Assembly (NCBI RefSeq): GCF_000247815.1 | Contig: NC_021680.1 | Location: 6,295,469 to 6,359,468, forward strand | Reading direction: 5' to 3' | DNA: 64,000 nucleotides | DNA from: Ficedula albicollis | Taxonomy: Eukaryota > Chordata > Aves > Passeriformes > Muscicapidae | In this document: positions 15,252 to 28,482 of the stretch, in pieces | Layout: each line of letters begins with the position of its first letter | Position numbering within the stretch: position 1 is the first letter of the stretch | Notes under the pieces: model-generated | The model's input: only the letters and a program-made list of their open reading frames with translations | What the model was told of the DNA's origin: nothing | The model's database searches: none | Made by a program: the position numbers and the translations under genes

Positions 15252-15488
15252 CTGCAACAGACACTGGCAGCTCTTACCATGCCCAGACAAAGAAGGAATA
15301 TTTTCCAGATTTTTCCTCTGTGTGTCATGCTTCTCCTCTGGTCAGCCAGGTCATGTTCCTGCTCTTGTGCACCATCAGAATATTCTGTGATTCTGGTCTG
15401 ATCCGTGGAGTGGGTGCCTGACTCTGGCCACATCTTCCCCTGACTTTATTTTTTCTTTTTCCCTTTCTTGGGCTCTTCTGCTCTTCAC

Positions 15489-15627
15489 CCAGGAAATCTC
15501 TCAGAAGTATCCAGAAGCTTGCTAAGAACTGCAGGTCCAAAGGTGTGGCCTCACCATAAGGCACAACCACAAAAGGAAGGCTCCACATGTCCAACTCCCA
15601 TCCAAACTGAGGTTTTGGCTTGCACAG
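15489..15627 (-). CDS. Coding exon candidate, unidentified gene
   Basis: The acceptor TAGTCTTCTTGCCAG opens a phase-0 frame. It joins without shift to the exon ending at 16898. The frame encodes CKPKPQFGWELDMWSLPFVV, then VPYGEATPLDLQFLASFWIL and LRDFLG. Two donors are possible and give the same phase: TTATG/GTGAGG, ending the exon at 15555 after VVVPY, or CCTGG/GTGAAG, ending it at 15489. The first has the stronger donor, but the second keeps a hydrophobic helix-like stretch that looks coding. Composition is protein-like. I do not recognise the family. Confidence 0.5.
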
Positions 15628-15829
15628 CTGGCAAGAAGACTACAAGTTTTTAGCATCTCTTATTTTCTGCATCCTGCAGAGAGAACAGGATTGGGCAGAC
15701 TGAATTTGCACTGCAGTACTTGCCCAACAGGGTTTGGCCTTGAATCCACCAACCAACCATGTTTGTCTTCTTTAAAGATCCATTCCAAGAAAAAAAAATC
15801 AGCAGGAAAATAAATTCTCTTTTGAACAA

Positions 15830-16638
<809 letters not shown>

Positions 16639-16897
16639 AAAAAAAATAATAGTCCTTCACTTATTCTTTTGTTATTTCAGCAGCTATTTTTTAAAAATCA
16701 AATACAAAAACCACTTTGAAGCTCAGGCTTTGTTTAGCTTCATGAAACAGCTGAGAAAGCAGCTCCATGTTTAAACCTGCAAGGCAGCACTGGGCAGAAT
16801 GTCTTTAAATATTTACAGTCTTACTTAGCTAAACACTTGAATTACTTTTTAAAATGGATTCCAACTGTGCCTCATAAGGAGAATCAGACAGGTCTAC

Positions 16898-17006
16898 CTG
16901 AAATATCAAATGATTCTTTAGAAATTTAGTAAATATTTTAATTTTCTTGAATTCAGTATTAGATTCATCTACATTCAAGACAAACATTTTGGACCACTGC
17001 TGACCC
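16898..17006 (-). CDS. Coding exon candidate, unidentified gene
   Basis: The minus strand shows a near-ideal acceptor (CTGTTTATTTTTCTGATTTCAG) and a donor ATTTCAG/GTAGAC enclosing 109 bases. With a 1-base start it encodes GQQWSKMFVLNVDESNTEFK followed by KIKIFTKFLKNHLIFQ and ends in phase 0. This matches the next exon at 15627. The previous candidate (22602-22480) ends with two bases, so that junction is also in frame. The residues alternate between short hydrophobic and charged groups, unlike translated intron. I cannot name the protein. The frame stays open past the donor for another 19 codons, so a longer exon is possible. Confidence 0.55.
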
Positions 17007-17222
17007 CTGAAATCAGAAAAATAAACAGAATGCTGGAAAATTCGGGTAGCTGGTTGTGTGGGGGCCAAGAAAAAAACTTGATTTTTTTTCTTTTTTGAAA
17101 CAAGAAAAAAAAAGTCTTTGTAAGGTAGCTTGATCCAGCATTTGGACTAGGTAGGCTTCAGAAAAGAAAGAGAAAATCTGACCTCCGTTGGAATGACACC
17201 AGACCCACAGGTCACATCAGTA

Positions 17223-17352
17223 CTATCCCAGGGACACCACACAAAGATGGGTGGATGGATGGATGGATGGATCATGGATGGATGCTATCCCAGGGACACC
17301 ACACAAAGATGGATGGATAGATGGATGGATGGATGGATGGATGGATGGATGG
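17223..17352. repeat. (ATGG)n microsatellite with 62-bp duplication
   Basis: CTATCCCAGGGACACCACAC followed by AAAGATGG occurs at 17223 and 17285, each leading into GGATGGATGGATGG tracts. The tetranucleotide yields a meaningless [11 protein letters not shown] frame. Confidence 0.95.
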
Positions 17353-17411
17353 GAATACCTCTTGCATTTTCTCTGGACCATGGCAATGTTACACCACTTA
17401 GGAGATCTTAG

Positions 17412-20400
17412 GAGGGGAGATAAAACTCAAAAAAATCTGTTTTCCACATAAAACTCTTTTGGACTTGTTGTATTGTGAAAATACTAGGGTTAAATAAAGG
17501 TTAACAAAGAGAAACTCAACACATCTTCCACAGCCAGAGCTGTTTCAGAAGAGCTTAATTCAGGGTTTTTTTCCTCTCAAAATCCTCCATCTGAAGTACA
17601 ACTGATGTGCCACAGCTTTTTTCTGCTTTGTCAGCCCCTTCTGCAGGAGGGAGCAGCACAGGATGTTGATGTGATTTAACAAATTCCACTTGGTGTGAGA
17701 CTCTGGAGGTTATAGCTGAAGGGATAACCTTCAACTGTACTATCAGCCTTCTGGCTGAAAGTTATTCCACAGATTTATTTAACTTAAGTCTGTTCCACAG
17801 ATTTATTTAATGTAAGTCTCTCTTTAACCAGAATTTTATCTGATTTTTGTCGTGTTCCCCACCAGCACTTCCATTGTGAGGTTGCCCAATCTCTCCATCA
17901 CTTACACCAGTCATGTTGATCAGAGGAACACACATTATGTAAAAGGGGCTTTAAACTAGCAGAACTAAAATTCTTAAAATCAGATTGCAGAGTTACTCTT
18001 CATCCTGTTAGAATTATGGCACCTTTCATCCCATGCTGGCTCTTCTCTGCTGGAATCAGTAGATAACCACTCATTTCTTCCAGAAAAAAACACATTGTTT
18101 TGCTCTCTCCAATTCAGAGTAACAAAGGGACTCAGTAAATACAGGCATAATGTGGTTTGATGTTTGGATTTGATTTGCTCTGTGTTTCTATATCTTATTA
18201 TTTTTCCCTCAGTGATGCACCCTGAGCAGAGTGTGGTGGGCCAGATCAGCCAAAGAGACAAAACTCTTCAGGCAGCAAAGATGCTCCAGTCTGTGAAATC
18301 AACTGCCTTTCTTTGTAAAACCTACCTCAGTGAGAAAGAGGGCTATTAAAATACATGGTCATGATAATGAGAAGAATAACATTTAATTGCTGTTACCAAC
18401 TCACCATACAGAAAATAAAACGTGAGAACGTGGAGAATTAATAAATTGAAGTTGACTTTTTCAGCCTTACAAGCAAGTTATCTAAAACCTCTTTTTCCTT
18501 TGCAGAGATTCTCCCCAGAGAAAAAATTGCACGAAACTTGCAATTTCATGGGGGAAAAAAAAAACAACAAAAAAAGAAGCCATGTAAAAAATGAAGCAAG
18601 GCAGCTTTGCAGAAGAGTATGAGGCAATCACACTAAGTTTCCTACATTTCCCTTTGTGTTCCTTGTGGCTCCCTGGTTTTGTTACACCTCCTGGACCAGA
18701 CAGGGCAGGGGGTGCAGCCCTTTGGATGTGCAGCATAAGGACAATGCCAGGCTTTGGAGGATAAAAATAGATTGTCTGAGCTCAGCTTTGGTGTTTCTGA
18801 AGCTTGTCTGAAATAGCAGGATGGGGGAAAAGGCATCTGTCACCACATTTTGGTCATAAATGGCTCTTTTCTGGAAAGGGATGGCAGAGAAGTGGAACAG
18901 CTTTGTGGAAAACTGTAGTTTCTTCACTTCCACATATCAAAGATGTCCTATGCATTGTCCTGTTTTGGCCCATTTCTAGTGCTCCTCTAAGCCCTCACAA
19001 TTCTTCCTTGTCAACCTGAACCAACCAGGAAATCCTGATCAGAACTACCCATCCCCTGCCAGGGCTCAGCAATTCCCATGGTCAGTGGACAAACATCATC
19101 CCACCCAGGTGCTCCAGCAACAATAGACCTGGGAAAATGCAAATAAGGCCATCAGGAAAAATATTTTGGTTTCAGATCATGTTCTGGGTGAAGTTTGCCA
19201 TTTAAATCTATCCCATTTCTTCCTCTTTTTTGTGCAGAGGTTTGGCAATGATTGATGTGCAATCATTTGTACAGCAGAGACAAATCACACGGAGAGGAGA
19301 TGCTTTTAGTAATGAAAATGAGACAGAGGCAAAAGAGGAGGTATCTGTGAGGAATAAAAGAAACATCTCAGTGGTTGTTTTCAGGGTTGAGATGGTTTAA
19401 TGCCAGCCCAAGTGGGCACTGTGTGTAAAATTCAGCACAAGAAATAAAGACTCCACTGTGTCTGCTGTGCCCTGCTGACACCACTAATACCTCCCCTGTG
19501 TCCAGCACACCATCACCCCCAGGAAGGCACCTGCCCTGGCATCCCTGTGGCCACACCTTGCTTTGGGAAGGTGGAAATGAGCAGCACAGACCCCTGGGTT
19601 GGGTGTCTGCAGGTTTCTCTGCATGGGGCAGTGGTTTTTCCCTCAAACCACAGGCTGGGAAAACCTTCTGTCATCTGCAGCTCTGCCCCAGGCAGGAATA
19701 GCTCACATTACAGAATACCAAGTGGGTAAAGAAAAACCACCTTTTCTCATTCTTAGCATGGAAACTGTATTTTCCAAACAACCTGCTCCCCCTGGCACTC
19801 GGGGCTCAGACTGAATAATTCCTGGGATGGTTTACCTCATCCCACCCAGATGCTTTGACCTCAGGCTGCCTGCAGGACACAGAAGGACAGAGGCAAGCAA
19901 ACAAACCAGCAGCTGTCATGCATTAGCCAGTCTAGAGACCTGGAAAGGTTGGCAATGGGATGAGAGGTTTTCCACTTTATTTTTTGTTAACTTCTCTGTA
20001 GGGCCGTTCACATTCTGCCAAGTAGCACAAACTGATCAGTGAGACAAACTTCAAGGCAGTTTCCTAGAAATCAGGGTCCTTTTTATATAGTGGATACAGA
20101 AAAGAAGTGATTTAGACAACTTTTTAGGGAAAAGGATGCCTCAGATTGCACCAGCCCCATAAGACTTTGGACAGAAACTGGAAAGGTGTATTTTTCCATA
20201 GACACTACCCAATTCTGGCAGTAGTGTTCCATCTGCCCCCTCTTCTTCCTTCTTGCCCACACTTCAGAAACCATCATCTCCACCTCATCTGCTGCCTTTC
20301 TCTCACTGGGGACACCCCAGCTCTTGAATTGTCTCATATCTTCTCTGTGCAGCCTGAACACACATCCATGAAACCAAGAAAACCAGCCCTGGAACAGACT

Positions 20401-21545
20401 AGGAAGCTTCAGAAATCCTTGTTTCTAGATGATTCTAGAATCTGGAGCAAGAGAGGGGACTTGCTGCTACCTAATTCTGCGCTTGCTCCTCCTTGAGCAT
20501 GTGGAACAGATTTCCAGGACCAGCCCCAGGTAGGTGCTGGAAGCCCACCTGAGCAGGAAACGTGGATGAAAGAAGATCCACACAGGCCTGTGTACAAGAT
20601 AACTGGGCCTCAGGCTCAGCTGACCCCTCCCTGCAGACTGTTCATGGTCCCAAATAAACAGGAAAGCACACACAAATATTTTCTGCTTGGAGCTTTCCCT
20701 CCTTGCTCAACAGCATCTCTGCAGGGTCTGGGATGCATGTCCTTGGAAGGCAGGGAGCCTTTTGCTTAGATCCTCCTAACACTCTGCCTGTCAAACACCA
20801 GAATGCCAACCATGAATCATTCTGGATGAGGTAAAACCGTCTCTTGCACAAATTAAGAAAGTCCAGAGCGAGAGCTAGCGTGAGTAGAGAGTAAACTTCC
20901 TCGCTGTGCAGCTTGCCAAACTCTAGAAAGAAAACCTTTGAAGAAAGGGCAGAATGATCCTATTTCCTGTTGATTTACTCTCTCCAGCCACAGAAGGGAT
21001 GATGGCAACACAGTCCACTCTGGCTTGCCAAGCAGCTCTAAGGAATGGTCATGGCTGGATCATGTCACCAACAGAGGTATTTCATACACACAGGCACATA
21101 CACAAATTTATTTTACTGTTTCTTCACACACTTAGCTGTTTTTCTGTATATTTCTCAGTATTTCTATATATTCTTAGTATTTCTATTTATAACAGCTGCA
21201 CGAAATAAGCCATTTTTAAGTGTTTTTCTGCAACTTGTTAAAATCCTTCAAAGCCACTAAAACATAAATTGTGCTAAATCAAGAGAGAAAAAAACTAAAA
21301 AACAAAACAAAAAAAAAACTAAAATAAAAGTAGGCAGTAAAGTTCTAAACAACCACCAATCAGCGTACCTGAAGAACTCATGCAAAAAGCATAAAGAGCA
21401 TAAAAGCACCAATCAAAGAATGCTTAATCACATAAACAGTAGTCTTAAAATATATAATTAAAGCTAAAAAGTAAACAATAAATCAGCTTCTACAAAACCC
21501 TGTTAATTTGCTGTCCAAAAGTCCTGTTTCTCCTGCACAGCACTC
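17412..21545. other. Probable intron, no repeats recognised
   Basis: If the exon chain is right this is one intron on the minus strand. It holds a 28-bp duplication (TTCCACAGATTTATTTAA at 17765 and 17793) and several open frames without firm borders. One small segment near 20310-20357 has an acceptor (GGATGTGTGTTCAG), reads AAQRRYETIQELGCP and meets a GTGAGA donor. It would not fit the phases of its neighbours, so it is not called. Confidence 0.4.
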
Positions 21546-22284
21546 CCACACTAAGTGCCAAAACCACGAGCACAGGGGAAAAAAATTTTCTCTTTTTCTG
21601 TATTCAAAGAGAAAAATTGGTATTTCAGTACTGCACAACCACAGCTGGAAACATACAGATTGCAGGCTATGGGCATGGCCTCATCAGCCAGCTAAAAAAA
21701 AGTTTAATGTGAAAAACGTATAATCTAAAATAGAAAAATTAATAAAAAGTAATTTTAAGGGGGGAAAGTGGCAGCAGTTTTTTGCAGAAAGCATGGCCTC
21801 ATCAGCCAGCTAAAAAAATGTTTAATGTGAAAAACTTATAATCTAAAATAGAAAAATTAATAAAAAGTAATTTTAAGGGGGGAAAGTGGCAGCAGTTTTT
21901 TGCAGAAAATTTCAGTTTGGGAAATGCAAGTCACCCTTTGGAGATACTTCTTTTTAAGGCTTTAATCACTGTGCCACACTAAGTGCCAAAACCACGAGCA
22001 CAGGGGAAAAAAATTTTCTCTTTTTCTGTATTCAAAGAGAAAAATTGGTATTTCAGTACTGCACAACCACAGCTGGAAACATACAGATTGCAGGCTATGG
22101 GCATGGCCTCATCAGCCAGCTAAAAAAAAGTTTAATGTGAAAAACGTATAATCTAAAATAGAAAAATTAATAAAAAGTAATTTTAAGGGGGGAAAGTGGC
22201 AGCAGTTTTTTGCAGAAAATTTCAGTTTGGGAAATGCAAGTCACCCTTTGGAGATACTTCTCTTTAAGGCTTTAATCACTGTGC
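21546..22284. repeat. Nested tandem duplication (428 bp and 118 bp)
   Basis: A segment beginning CCACACTAAGTGCCAAAACC occurs at 21546 and 21974. The left copy is 428 bp because it holds an internal 118-bp duplication (GCATGGCCTCATCAGCCAGC at 21673 and 21791). The right copy has that block only once and is about 311 bp. The copies are nearly identical. Two separate duplication steps, or two assembly errors, are needed. Confidence 0.9.
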
Positions 22285-22479
22285 TAAATATTCATCATTG
22301 TCATCTTCACTTTTCTCCTGCAGCAAGTTAAGGCATAAAGTTAGGACACAGTGCTCTCCTCCAGCCAGAGAGCCCAGAAAGGGCTTCCCCATTCAAATCT
22401 TTGGTCCAATCCACTGAAGTTCTGTCTCAGAGGAGGTAGAAGTGAAGTTCTACCTCAGACCATTTTTTATTGTCCATAC

Positions 22480-22602
22480 AGTAAATGAGAACTGGCCTTG
22501 GACCAGAGAGCAGGAATGGGGGTAAGACCCCACCACACTTCCTGCAACATCTGAGCTTTGTTGGAATCATGATGGAGCTCAGCCTCACGTTCCTGAGCTC
22601 TT
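22480..22602 (-). CDS. Possible coding exon, unidentified gene
   Basis: The acceptor GTGATTTCTGTCCCCAG opens a 1-base-start frame encoding RAQEREAELHHDSNKAQMLQ then EVWWGLTPIPALWSKASSHL. It ends at CATTTACT/GTATGG. Its start fits the 2-base end of the exon at 25121-24836, and its own 2-base end fits the exon at 17006-16898. The donor is only fair and the sequence is less clearly protein-like than its neighbours, so its support comes mainly from phase. Confidence 0.33.
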
Positions 22603-23593
22603 CTGGGGACAGAAATCACAAGGTCTGTCTGTGCTGAAGTTTTCCAGACGTTCCCCAACTCCTGCAGAGCTTTTCCCCTTCCATCCCCACACTGTGACCA
22701 GCCCTGCAAGGGTCATTTCCCGTTTCACCTTGCTCAGAGTCCCTTTTCACTGAATGTTGGGAGGCTTTTTTCAGTCCCTGGCATCAATCAGACCCCTTTG
22801 CTTTGAGAGAGGAGGCCCAGGGAACAGAAGGGCACAGCTCACAATTTGGTTCACTGTTTTCTGGGCTCCTCTGTGCCTCTGGCAGAATATCACTGAAATT
22901 AAGTGTTTACAGTTTAATGAGGAAACCTTTCCTCACACTGGAGGCTTCACCAGCCTCTTTTTGGCAATGTTCAAAAGTCACAAAAAAAAAAGCTTAGGAA
23001 TTTTCCAACATTTCTTTTCCCTTTAAAGCTTAAAATAGAGCCTTTCAGGGGGAAAAGCAAAAAACAAAAAAAAGCAACCACAAAAACCACCACCAAATTC
23101 AGTCCCCAGACATGGAAAATGCAGCTGAAGGAAAAATTTTTACAACTTTCCCCTCCCATGAGCAAATGGTGTCAATGGCATTTTTGAAGGAGCACAGAAG
23201 ATCGAGGAGATATTAATTGAGATTAAATAAATATGGGGTGCTGGAACCCAGGAAGCCCAGCCTTACATTGCTGCTGTTTATCACACTTATTTAGGCCACT
23301 GAAGAGAACACCTCCTACAGCCTCTGACACCTCTGCTGTCCTTCAGCCAAAATCTTCCTATGAGTTTGAAGGTCCAACAAAAACTCATAAATCTGCACAT
23401 GTAAATAACTGGGACGTGGTTAAAATTTCCCAGCAGAAAAGCAACTTATCAAAAGCAGCCTTTTCACCAAAATGTGTGAATCTTGGACACAAAAAAAACC
23501 CCAAACAGTTCTGAGCTTGTATTTATAGTGAAAATAGCTTCCCCACAGGGTTATTGCTCCTAGTGCCAGCTGGCTTCCAGGTATTCTCCTCAC

Positions 23594-23650
23594 AGACTAT
23601 TCCAAGTTTGCTGTATGAGCTGTTCCAAAATATTTCAGTAATTAAGCATT
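23594..23650 (-). CDS. Weak exon candidate
   Basis: The acceptor ATTCTTGCTTCACAG and donor ATAGTCT/GTGAGG enclose 57 bases reading CLITEIFWNSSYSKLGIV. The frame fits neither neighbouring candidate exon, so it is either an alternative exon or chance. Confidence 0.2.
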
Positions 23651-24835
23651 CTGTGAAGCAAGAATTTATACTTTCTGTATAAATTGTAAATGTAAAGACA
23701 TAAATTGTCCATGTAAGGACTGTAACCAAAGGACCACTCACCCAGCTTTTCTTTAATCCTTCTCCCCCAGGACAGGCAGAGCCACATTAAAAGCAGGAAT
23801 GACTCAAAATCTAGAGCACGTGCTTAGGACACAGATTTGACATTCAAACCTACAGAACACAGGAGAACTCCAAACATGGTTGTTGCATTGTTAGATGGAA
23901 GATGAAATTTTTCACATGCAGAAATTTGCAAGAAATTGGGCACAAGGAAGCCTCCCTGCTGTATTTTTTTTTTTTTACCTTTTATTTATAAATGAGAGAA
24001 TATGAATGAATATAAGAAATTAATTCTGAGAATGGAATAACTCATTAGAAAGGAACATATGATCAGCTCTGCAACAGTCTCCATAATTCCTCAAACTGAG
24101 CAAAATGCTCCCATCAAATAAAATATTGAGGATTGTTGTGTGGTTTGGGGGAGGACAGAGAGGAAAGGAGGCCTTTTGCTTGGGTCTTTATGGCCAAAAA
24201 TGCTCCCAAGCATCTTTGGGGTGCAAAGATGCGTCCCAAGATGTGTCCCAAATTATAAATGTCCAGGTTTTAGATGTGAAGGGAACACAGATGACAGGGG
24301 ACAGGACCCAGGGATAGTCACAGGAAGGAGAAGGGCACCAGGCTGAGCAGAAGTGGCTCCTGCAGGAAATTAGGGGGAAATACACAGAAAAATTCTATCT
24401 GGCTCTTCAGCTGATGAAATAAGGAAGCAGCTTCAGTGGAGGTTTTTATAAGAAGCCAAATGTAACACTGAGTTACCTTCAAGTATTGCTTACTTGTTTG
24501 GATTTTTTTTTTTTAGGTGAGACAGAAACTTTAATGAATGTATGGAAAAGAAACTTTTGAAAAAGGTGTGCCCCAACACCTTTTACAACTGAGAATTCAA
24601 AGTTTCTCATGAGCAAATATTTTAGTCCTGTTTTAAAAAGGTTGAGAACAGGGAACAGAAGCACAGGAGGCATTTTAAGATTTTCCTGAAGCCCAAAGGT
24701 GACAAAACAGAGAAATTAGGATGACTAAGTAGAAACTGTAAAAGTCCATTGAAATAAATTTGTCCTGTGGAAGGTCTTACATCATATTTATCCTTTAAAC
24801 ATCCACCTGAAACAGCAATTCTGCCCTCGACTTAC

Positions 24836-25121
24836 TGACTTAATTCCATCCACTTTAGTGCTGTGTTTCCAAAGCAGTGGTTCACCCCAAAGGAACTTAA
24901 AAGCTCTTCAGGGGAAACTCCTGAAAGCAACTTCTCCTTTGCAAAAGGGCCTGCCCAAGATTTAATCTTCCCCTGAACAATTACTTCTGTTTGATGAGGA
25001 AAAAAAACTCTCATAAAACTGTTATAATTGGTGTCAGCTGAAACCACACACGAACCAAGAAATGAAGGAATATCTCTATTAATACATCTTTTGTAATGTA
25101 GTATCTGTCTCTGAAAATGAA
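24836..25121 (-). CDS. Coding exon, unidentified gene (best candidate)
   Basis: This is the strongest exon in the window. The acceptor is GGCTATTTTTAGTGCTTGCAG and the donor is TTAAGTCA/GTAAGTCG. The 286 bases are open throughout in a frame with a 2-base start. They encode about 94 residues, including HFQRQILHYKRCINRDIPSF, SADTNYNSFMRVFFPHQTEV, IVQGKIKSWAGPFAKEKLLS and GVSPEELLSSFGVNHCFGNT. The 2-base start completes an ATT codon with the exon at 25744-25654, only about 530 bp upstream. The mixture of beta-like and helical segments is protein-like and has no repeat character. A second AG ten bases into the exon is a possible alternative but breaks phase. I do not recognise the family. Confidence 0.65.
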
Positions 25122-25653
25122 CTGCAAGCACTAAAAATAGCCACACACAAAAAACCTTTGGGGCAATATTACCTCTGAAGAATAAACAGCTCCAGAATTT
25201 TATTCAGCACACAAAATTCCTCTGCTCCAACCCCCTCCTGCTTGCAGGCAAGGAGCCAATAAAAAATAGATTTGTAATTAAAATCCCTGGAATTTGTGCA
25301 GTCAAGCTCTTTATTAACATTCTATTTTGAAGATGCTGAGTTAGCACAAGAACACCACTTTTCAAGATTTATCACTGCAGCTTTTGATTCTTCTTTCTAC
25401 ATTTAGCTCTTCCAACCATCTCCAAACTTCTAAGCTAAACAGAGTCATTTTATTAGTGGAGAATTAAGGTGCCCACACAAATACTATTTCTTAAAGAGTC
25501 TAAATTTTTTCCAGCTCCTGAAGAGCTTCTTCTTTTCCTTTTCCATGTATTTTCTGTGTGGCAATTACACAATTGCATGTTTAGTTTATTGTTTTATTTC
25601 TCTTGGAGTTCTTGTTAAAATGACAGCCTTTCTCAGTAATGGCTTTAGCTTAC

Positions 25654-25744
25654 TTTTCCTTTTCAAGAGATTTCCAGCCAATTTGGATTTAATAAGAAGA
25701 ACCTGTCTCCAGCTGCCAACAGAAGCTACACCAGGAATGTAACT
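25654..25744 (-). CDS. Coding exon, unidentified gene
   Basis: A pyrimidine-rich acceptor (CTCTTTTCATTTGTGCAG) and a donor AGGAAAA/GTAAGC enclose 91 bases on the minus strand. In phase 0 they encode SYIPGVASVGSWRQVLLIKS followed by KLAGNLLKRK. One base is left over, and the next exon supplies TT to complete isoleucine. Both splice signals are close to consensus and the basic, hydrophobic-patterned sequence is protein-like. The frame continues open beyond the donor, but the residues become less convincing. The gene is unknown to me. Confidence 0.55.
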
Positions 25745-28048
25745 CTGCACAAATGAAAAGAGAAAGTCATCAAATATAAAACTTCTCATATTGGGTAAAA
25801 ATTACTTTAAAAGGGAGTTAAAGCTGATAGTCCAAAATCATAACTTTGTGTGAGAGATCCTATCAAAAAAGAAACCAACGTAAAATAAGTATAAACTAAA
25901 TAAATAACATAGTTTTCTTTATTTTAAATAAATAAATCAATAAATAATGTTCATTTTAAAATGAACACCCGGTAAGGTATTAAAAAAGTGAATATATGTA
26001 GTCAGAAATACTGTCTGTGTTTGAGGCACGAAAGCTGAGTTTCAAATCTCAAAGGCACAGACAAAGTATTTTTCCATATTTTCTCCTTTTACAGCGTCCT
26101 TCCAAGGCAGCTTTGGATAGTTTTGGTGGTCAGACTTCCCTTCCTGGGAACAAGACATGAAGAAGACAAGTTCACTGAGAGTTTCACAGAGCACAGGGAA
26201 AAGCTGTTGGTTTATGAAGAATCATGGCTAGAAAAGCATAATTTTAAATCTGTTTTTAAGATGCAGGGAAAGGATTACCATAAATTGAACAGGCAATTTG
26301 TATCTTCATTAGTCCACAAAAAAAAACTTGGCCTGAAATCACGGACTGAATTTCACAATGAACTTTCTTTTTAATAAGCTGAACAGAGAAAAATGGGCTT
26401 TGCTGTGAACATGTGGCAAACTGAATAAACTGTGAAAGAAGAAAGCTGTAATTTTGATCACAATAAGTGAAAAATGAGTTTTTCTCATCCCTGAGCAGAA
26501 CCAGCATGACCCCAGCACTTGGTCAGGATTAACCTTCTCTGATTAGTAAGGTCAGTGTGAGTCCATCCAAAATACTTAAGCAACCAAAGTGCAGCATAGA
26601 ACATGAAAATGAAGGGATATTATCAGTTTGTGCTGAGTGATGAGCACAGTCCACCCCAAGTGCAGGGATGCATTCTCAGAGTGTGAATTCACACATACTC
26701 ACCCCAGCGGGACCTCACCAGGGAAAACTTGCCAGATGCTTGATTCAAGAGGAAAGATTTTCAATTAGCCCTGTTGAATACCATTCTCTTCTCTTTCTCA
26801 GTAAAACAACGAAATGAAGGGCTGAAAACTGTCATCATGAATCACATCAAGAGTTCTTCAGACAGTTTTAGAACAATTATTGCTAAAGGAAGTTGATTCT
26901 TAATTTCCTCCATTAAAACCCTCCAGCCTCAGTCTAATAGTGAAGCACCAATAACCACCCAGCCTTCAAGTGCCTATTTACAACAAAATTCCATCTGTCT
27001 CAATGAAGAAGACAAGAATTGTGCTGCCAAAAAGCGAATTTGAAAGTTCTACTTCGTAAAGATATTATTGATCCTCTGTATCAACACAGACACCTTACAA
27101 GGATGGAAGAAACTCATTAAAAAAAGACAAAAACCTAGTATTAAAAATGTTCCACTATTTAAGACAGCCACAACTGGATCAGCAGCAGGTGAATCAAAAT
27201 TGGATCACAATTCTCTCTGCTTTCCAAAGGAAGGACATGTGGCATAAAAGGGTTCACACTGAACCCAAACATCTGCAGTGGAACTGCTGCTGTCTGCGCC
27301 CAGGGACAGCCCTGGGGCAGGAAAATCATCTCATTGCTCTCCAGACTTCCTTCAAAACCAATTTCACACGTCCTAGGGAGCACATGAATAATCTCCCTCT
27401 GGAATTTTATCAGGAGATTATCCAAACAAATGGGAAATTATCAAAACAAGTGGGATGTTGTTGTCTCCATGGTGTCTCCAAGCAAAGTAAAGATGCTCAA
27501 GGTGGCCCCAGCAGCATCTGCTTCTGGACTGGGAGGTCTTTACGGGGGCTGCAAGGATGGAAAAAAGTCCTGGACCAAGGACTGGTGGAATACAGAGCAG
27601 TCAGGTTCATTTTAAATTACATTGCCAGAAAACTGAGACAGGATTAATTATATCTGGATCATGATGGGAGGAAGTCATTGCTCAGGAGAATCTACAAGTC
27701 ATCAGACCTTTTGGATATGGCACATTTGCTGCTTTCCAAGAGGGATCTGCCATGTACAGGTGTCTCAAATGCCTGGAAAATAAATAAATACCCACTCCAA
27801 AGAGCAGCAAACAGGACAGTGGCTCTCTTAGCACCTGAAAAAAGAACTGTGATCACAATATTAAACATCTATATAAGACAGACATTAAAATATTTGGGGC
27901 AGCAAGTCTACAGCCAGAGCAGCATAAATGGACTTTGCAACTTTTCCTCACTGAAGTAAAAAAAGAAAAGGAGTTATTTGGTCTCATACTAAAATGGGAT
28001 TTGCTACATTTCAGGGAAGAGATTAGACTATAAACCCTTCTAACTCAC

Positions 28049-28143
28049 AGAGAGGAACATTGAATTCCTCACATGCTGCATTCATGTCTTCTCCTGCATT
28101 CCCTCTTTCAAGTCCTTCTAATTTGAGTTTCAGATTCAAATAG
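28049..28143 (-). CDS. Coding exon candidate, unidentified gene
   Basis: This segment has no start codon. It is bounded by the acceptor GCATTGTTCCATAATTGCAG and the donor TCCTCTCT/GTGAGTTAG. With a 1-base start it encodes YLNLKLKLEGLERGNAGEDM then NAACEEFNVPL, 31 residues without a stop. The start base completes a TGC codon with the exon candidate at 28482-28423. It leaves one base at its end, so at least one more exon should lie between here and 25744; I did not find it. The composition is convincingly protein-like. The product is unrecognised. Confidence 0.5.
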
Positions 28144-28422
28144 CTGCAATTATGGAACAATGCAACCACAGGACTGGAAAAAGGGAAAGGAAAAATAAAA
28201 CCCTCAGCATAGCACAGTTTGGCAGGGTGTGTTCTGCTTTAAATAAGGATTAGAATTAGAAGGATTGTTCAAAATCAAGTAAATTCATGCAAATTCTGAG
28301 AATATTGGATGATTTCTTTTTATTACTCCTCAGCTGCAATAGGTTAGTCAGAACAGTAATTCTCCTCTCTGTGGGGGTTGTTCAAAGCTGCTGTGCAGAC
28401 ATCTAGAAAATTCACCAGTTAC

Positions 28423-28482
28423 CAAGGCTGTGTTGGGATTTTAAGAACAATTGAAGCTAAATTTCTTGAACTGGCTGAAGCA
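28423..28482 (-). CDS. Possible coding exon, unidentified gene
   Basis: The acceptor GTCAGATTTGTTCTCAG and donor CAGCCTTG/GTAACT enclose 60 bases. A 1-base start gives ASASSRNLASIVLKIPTQP with two bases left. Those two bases join in frame to the exon at 28143-28049, about 280 bp away. It is short and the donor is of medium strength, so the shared phase is the main support. Confidence 0.38.

Noticed and set aside
17193..17451. [15 protein letters not shown] frames
   Set aside because: They are the (ATGG)n microsatellite.
20083..20361. 92-codon minus-strand frame (for example AADEVEMMVSEVWARRKKRG)
   Set aside because: It shares an acceptor with a short alternative frame, has no donor of its own, and fits no neighbouring phase.
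26100..26165. Plus-strand acceptor (TTTTCTCCTTTTACAG) followed by RPSKAALDSFGGQTSLPGNK and a stop
   Set aside because: It looks like a terminal exon with an AATAAA about 260 bases on, but there is no partner exon on the plus strand and the better exon evidence here is on the minus strand.
26256..26429. Minus-strand segment after AGCTTTCTTCTTTCACAG reading FIQFATCSQQSPFFSVQLIK
   Set aside because: The acceptor is good, but no donor gives the phase needed to join the exon at 25744.
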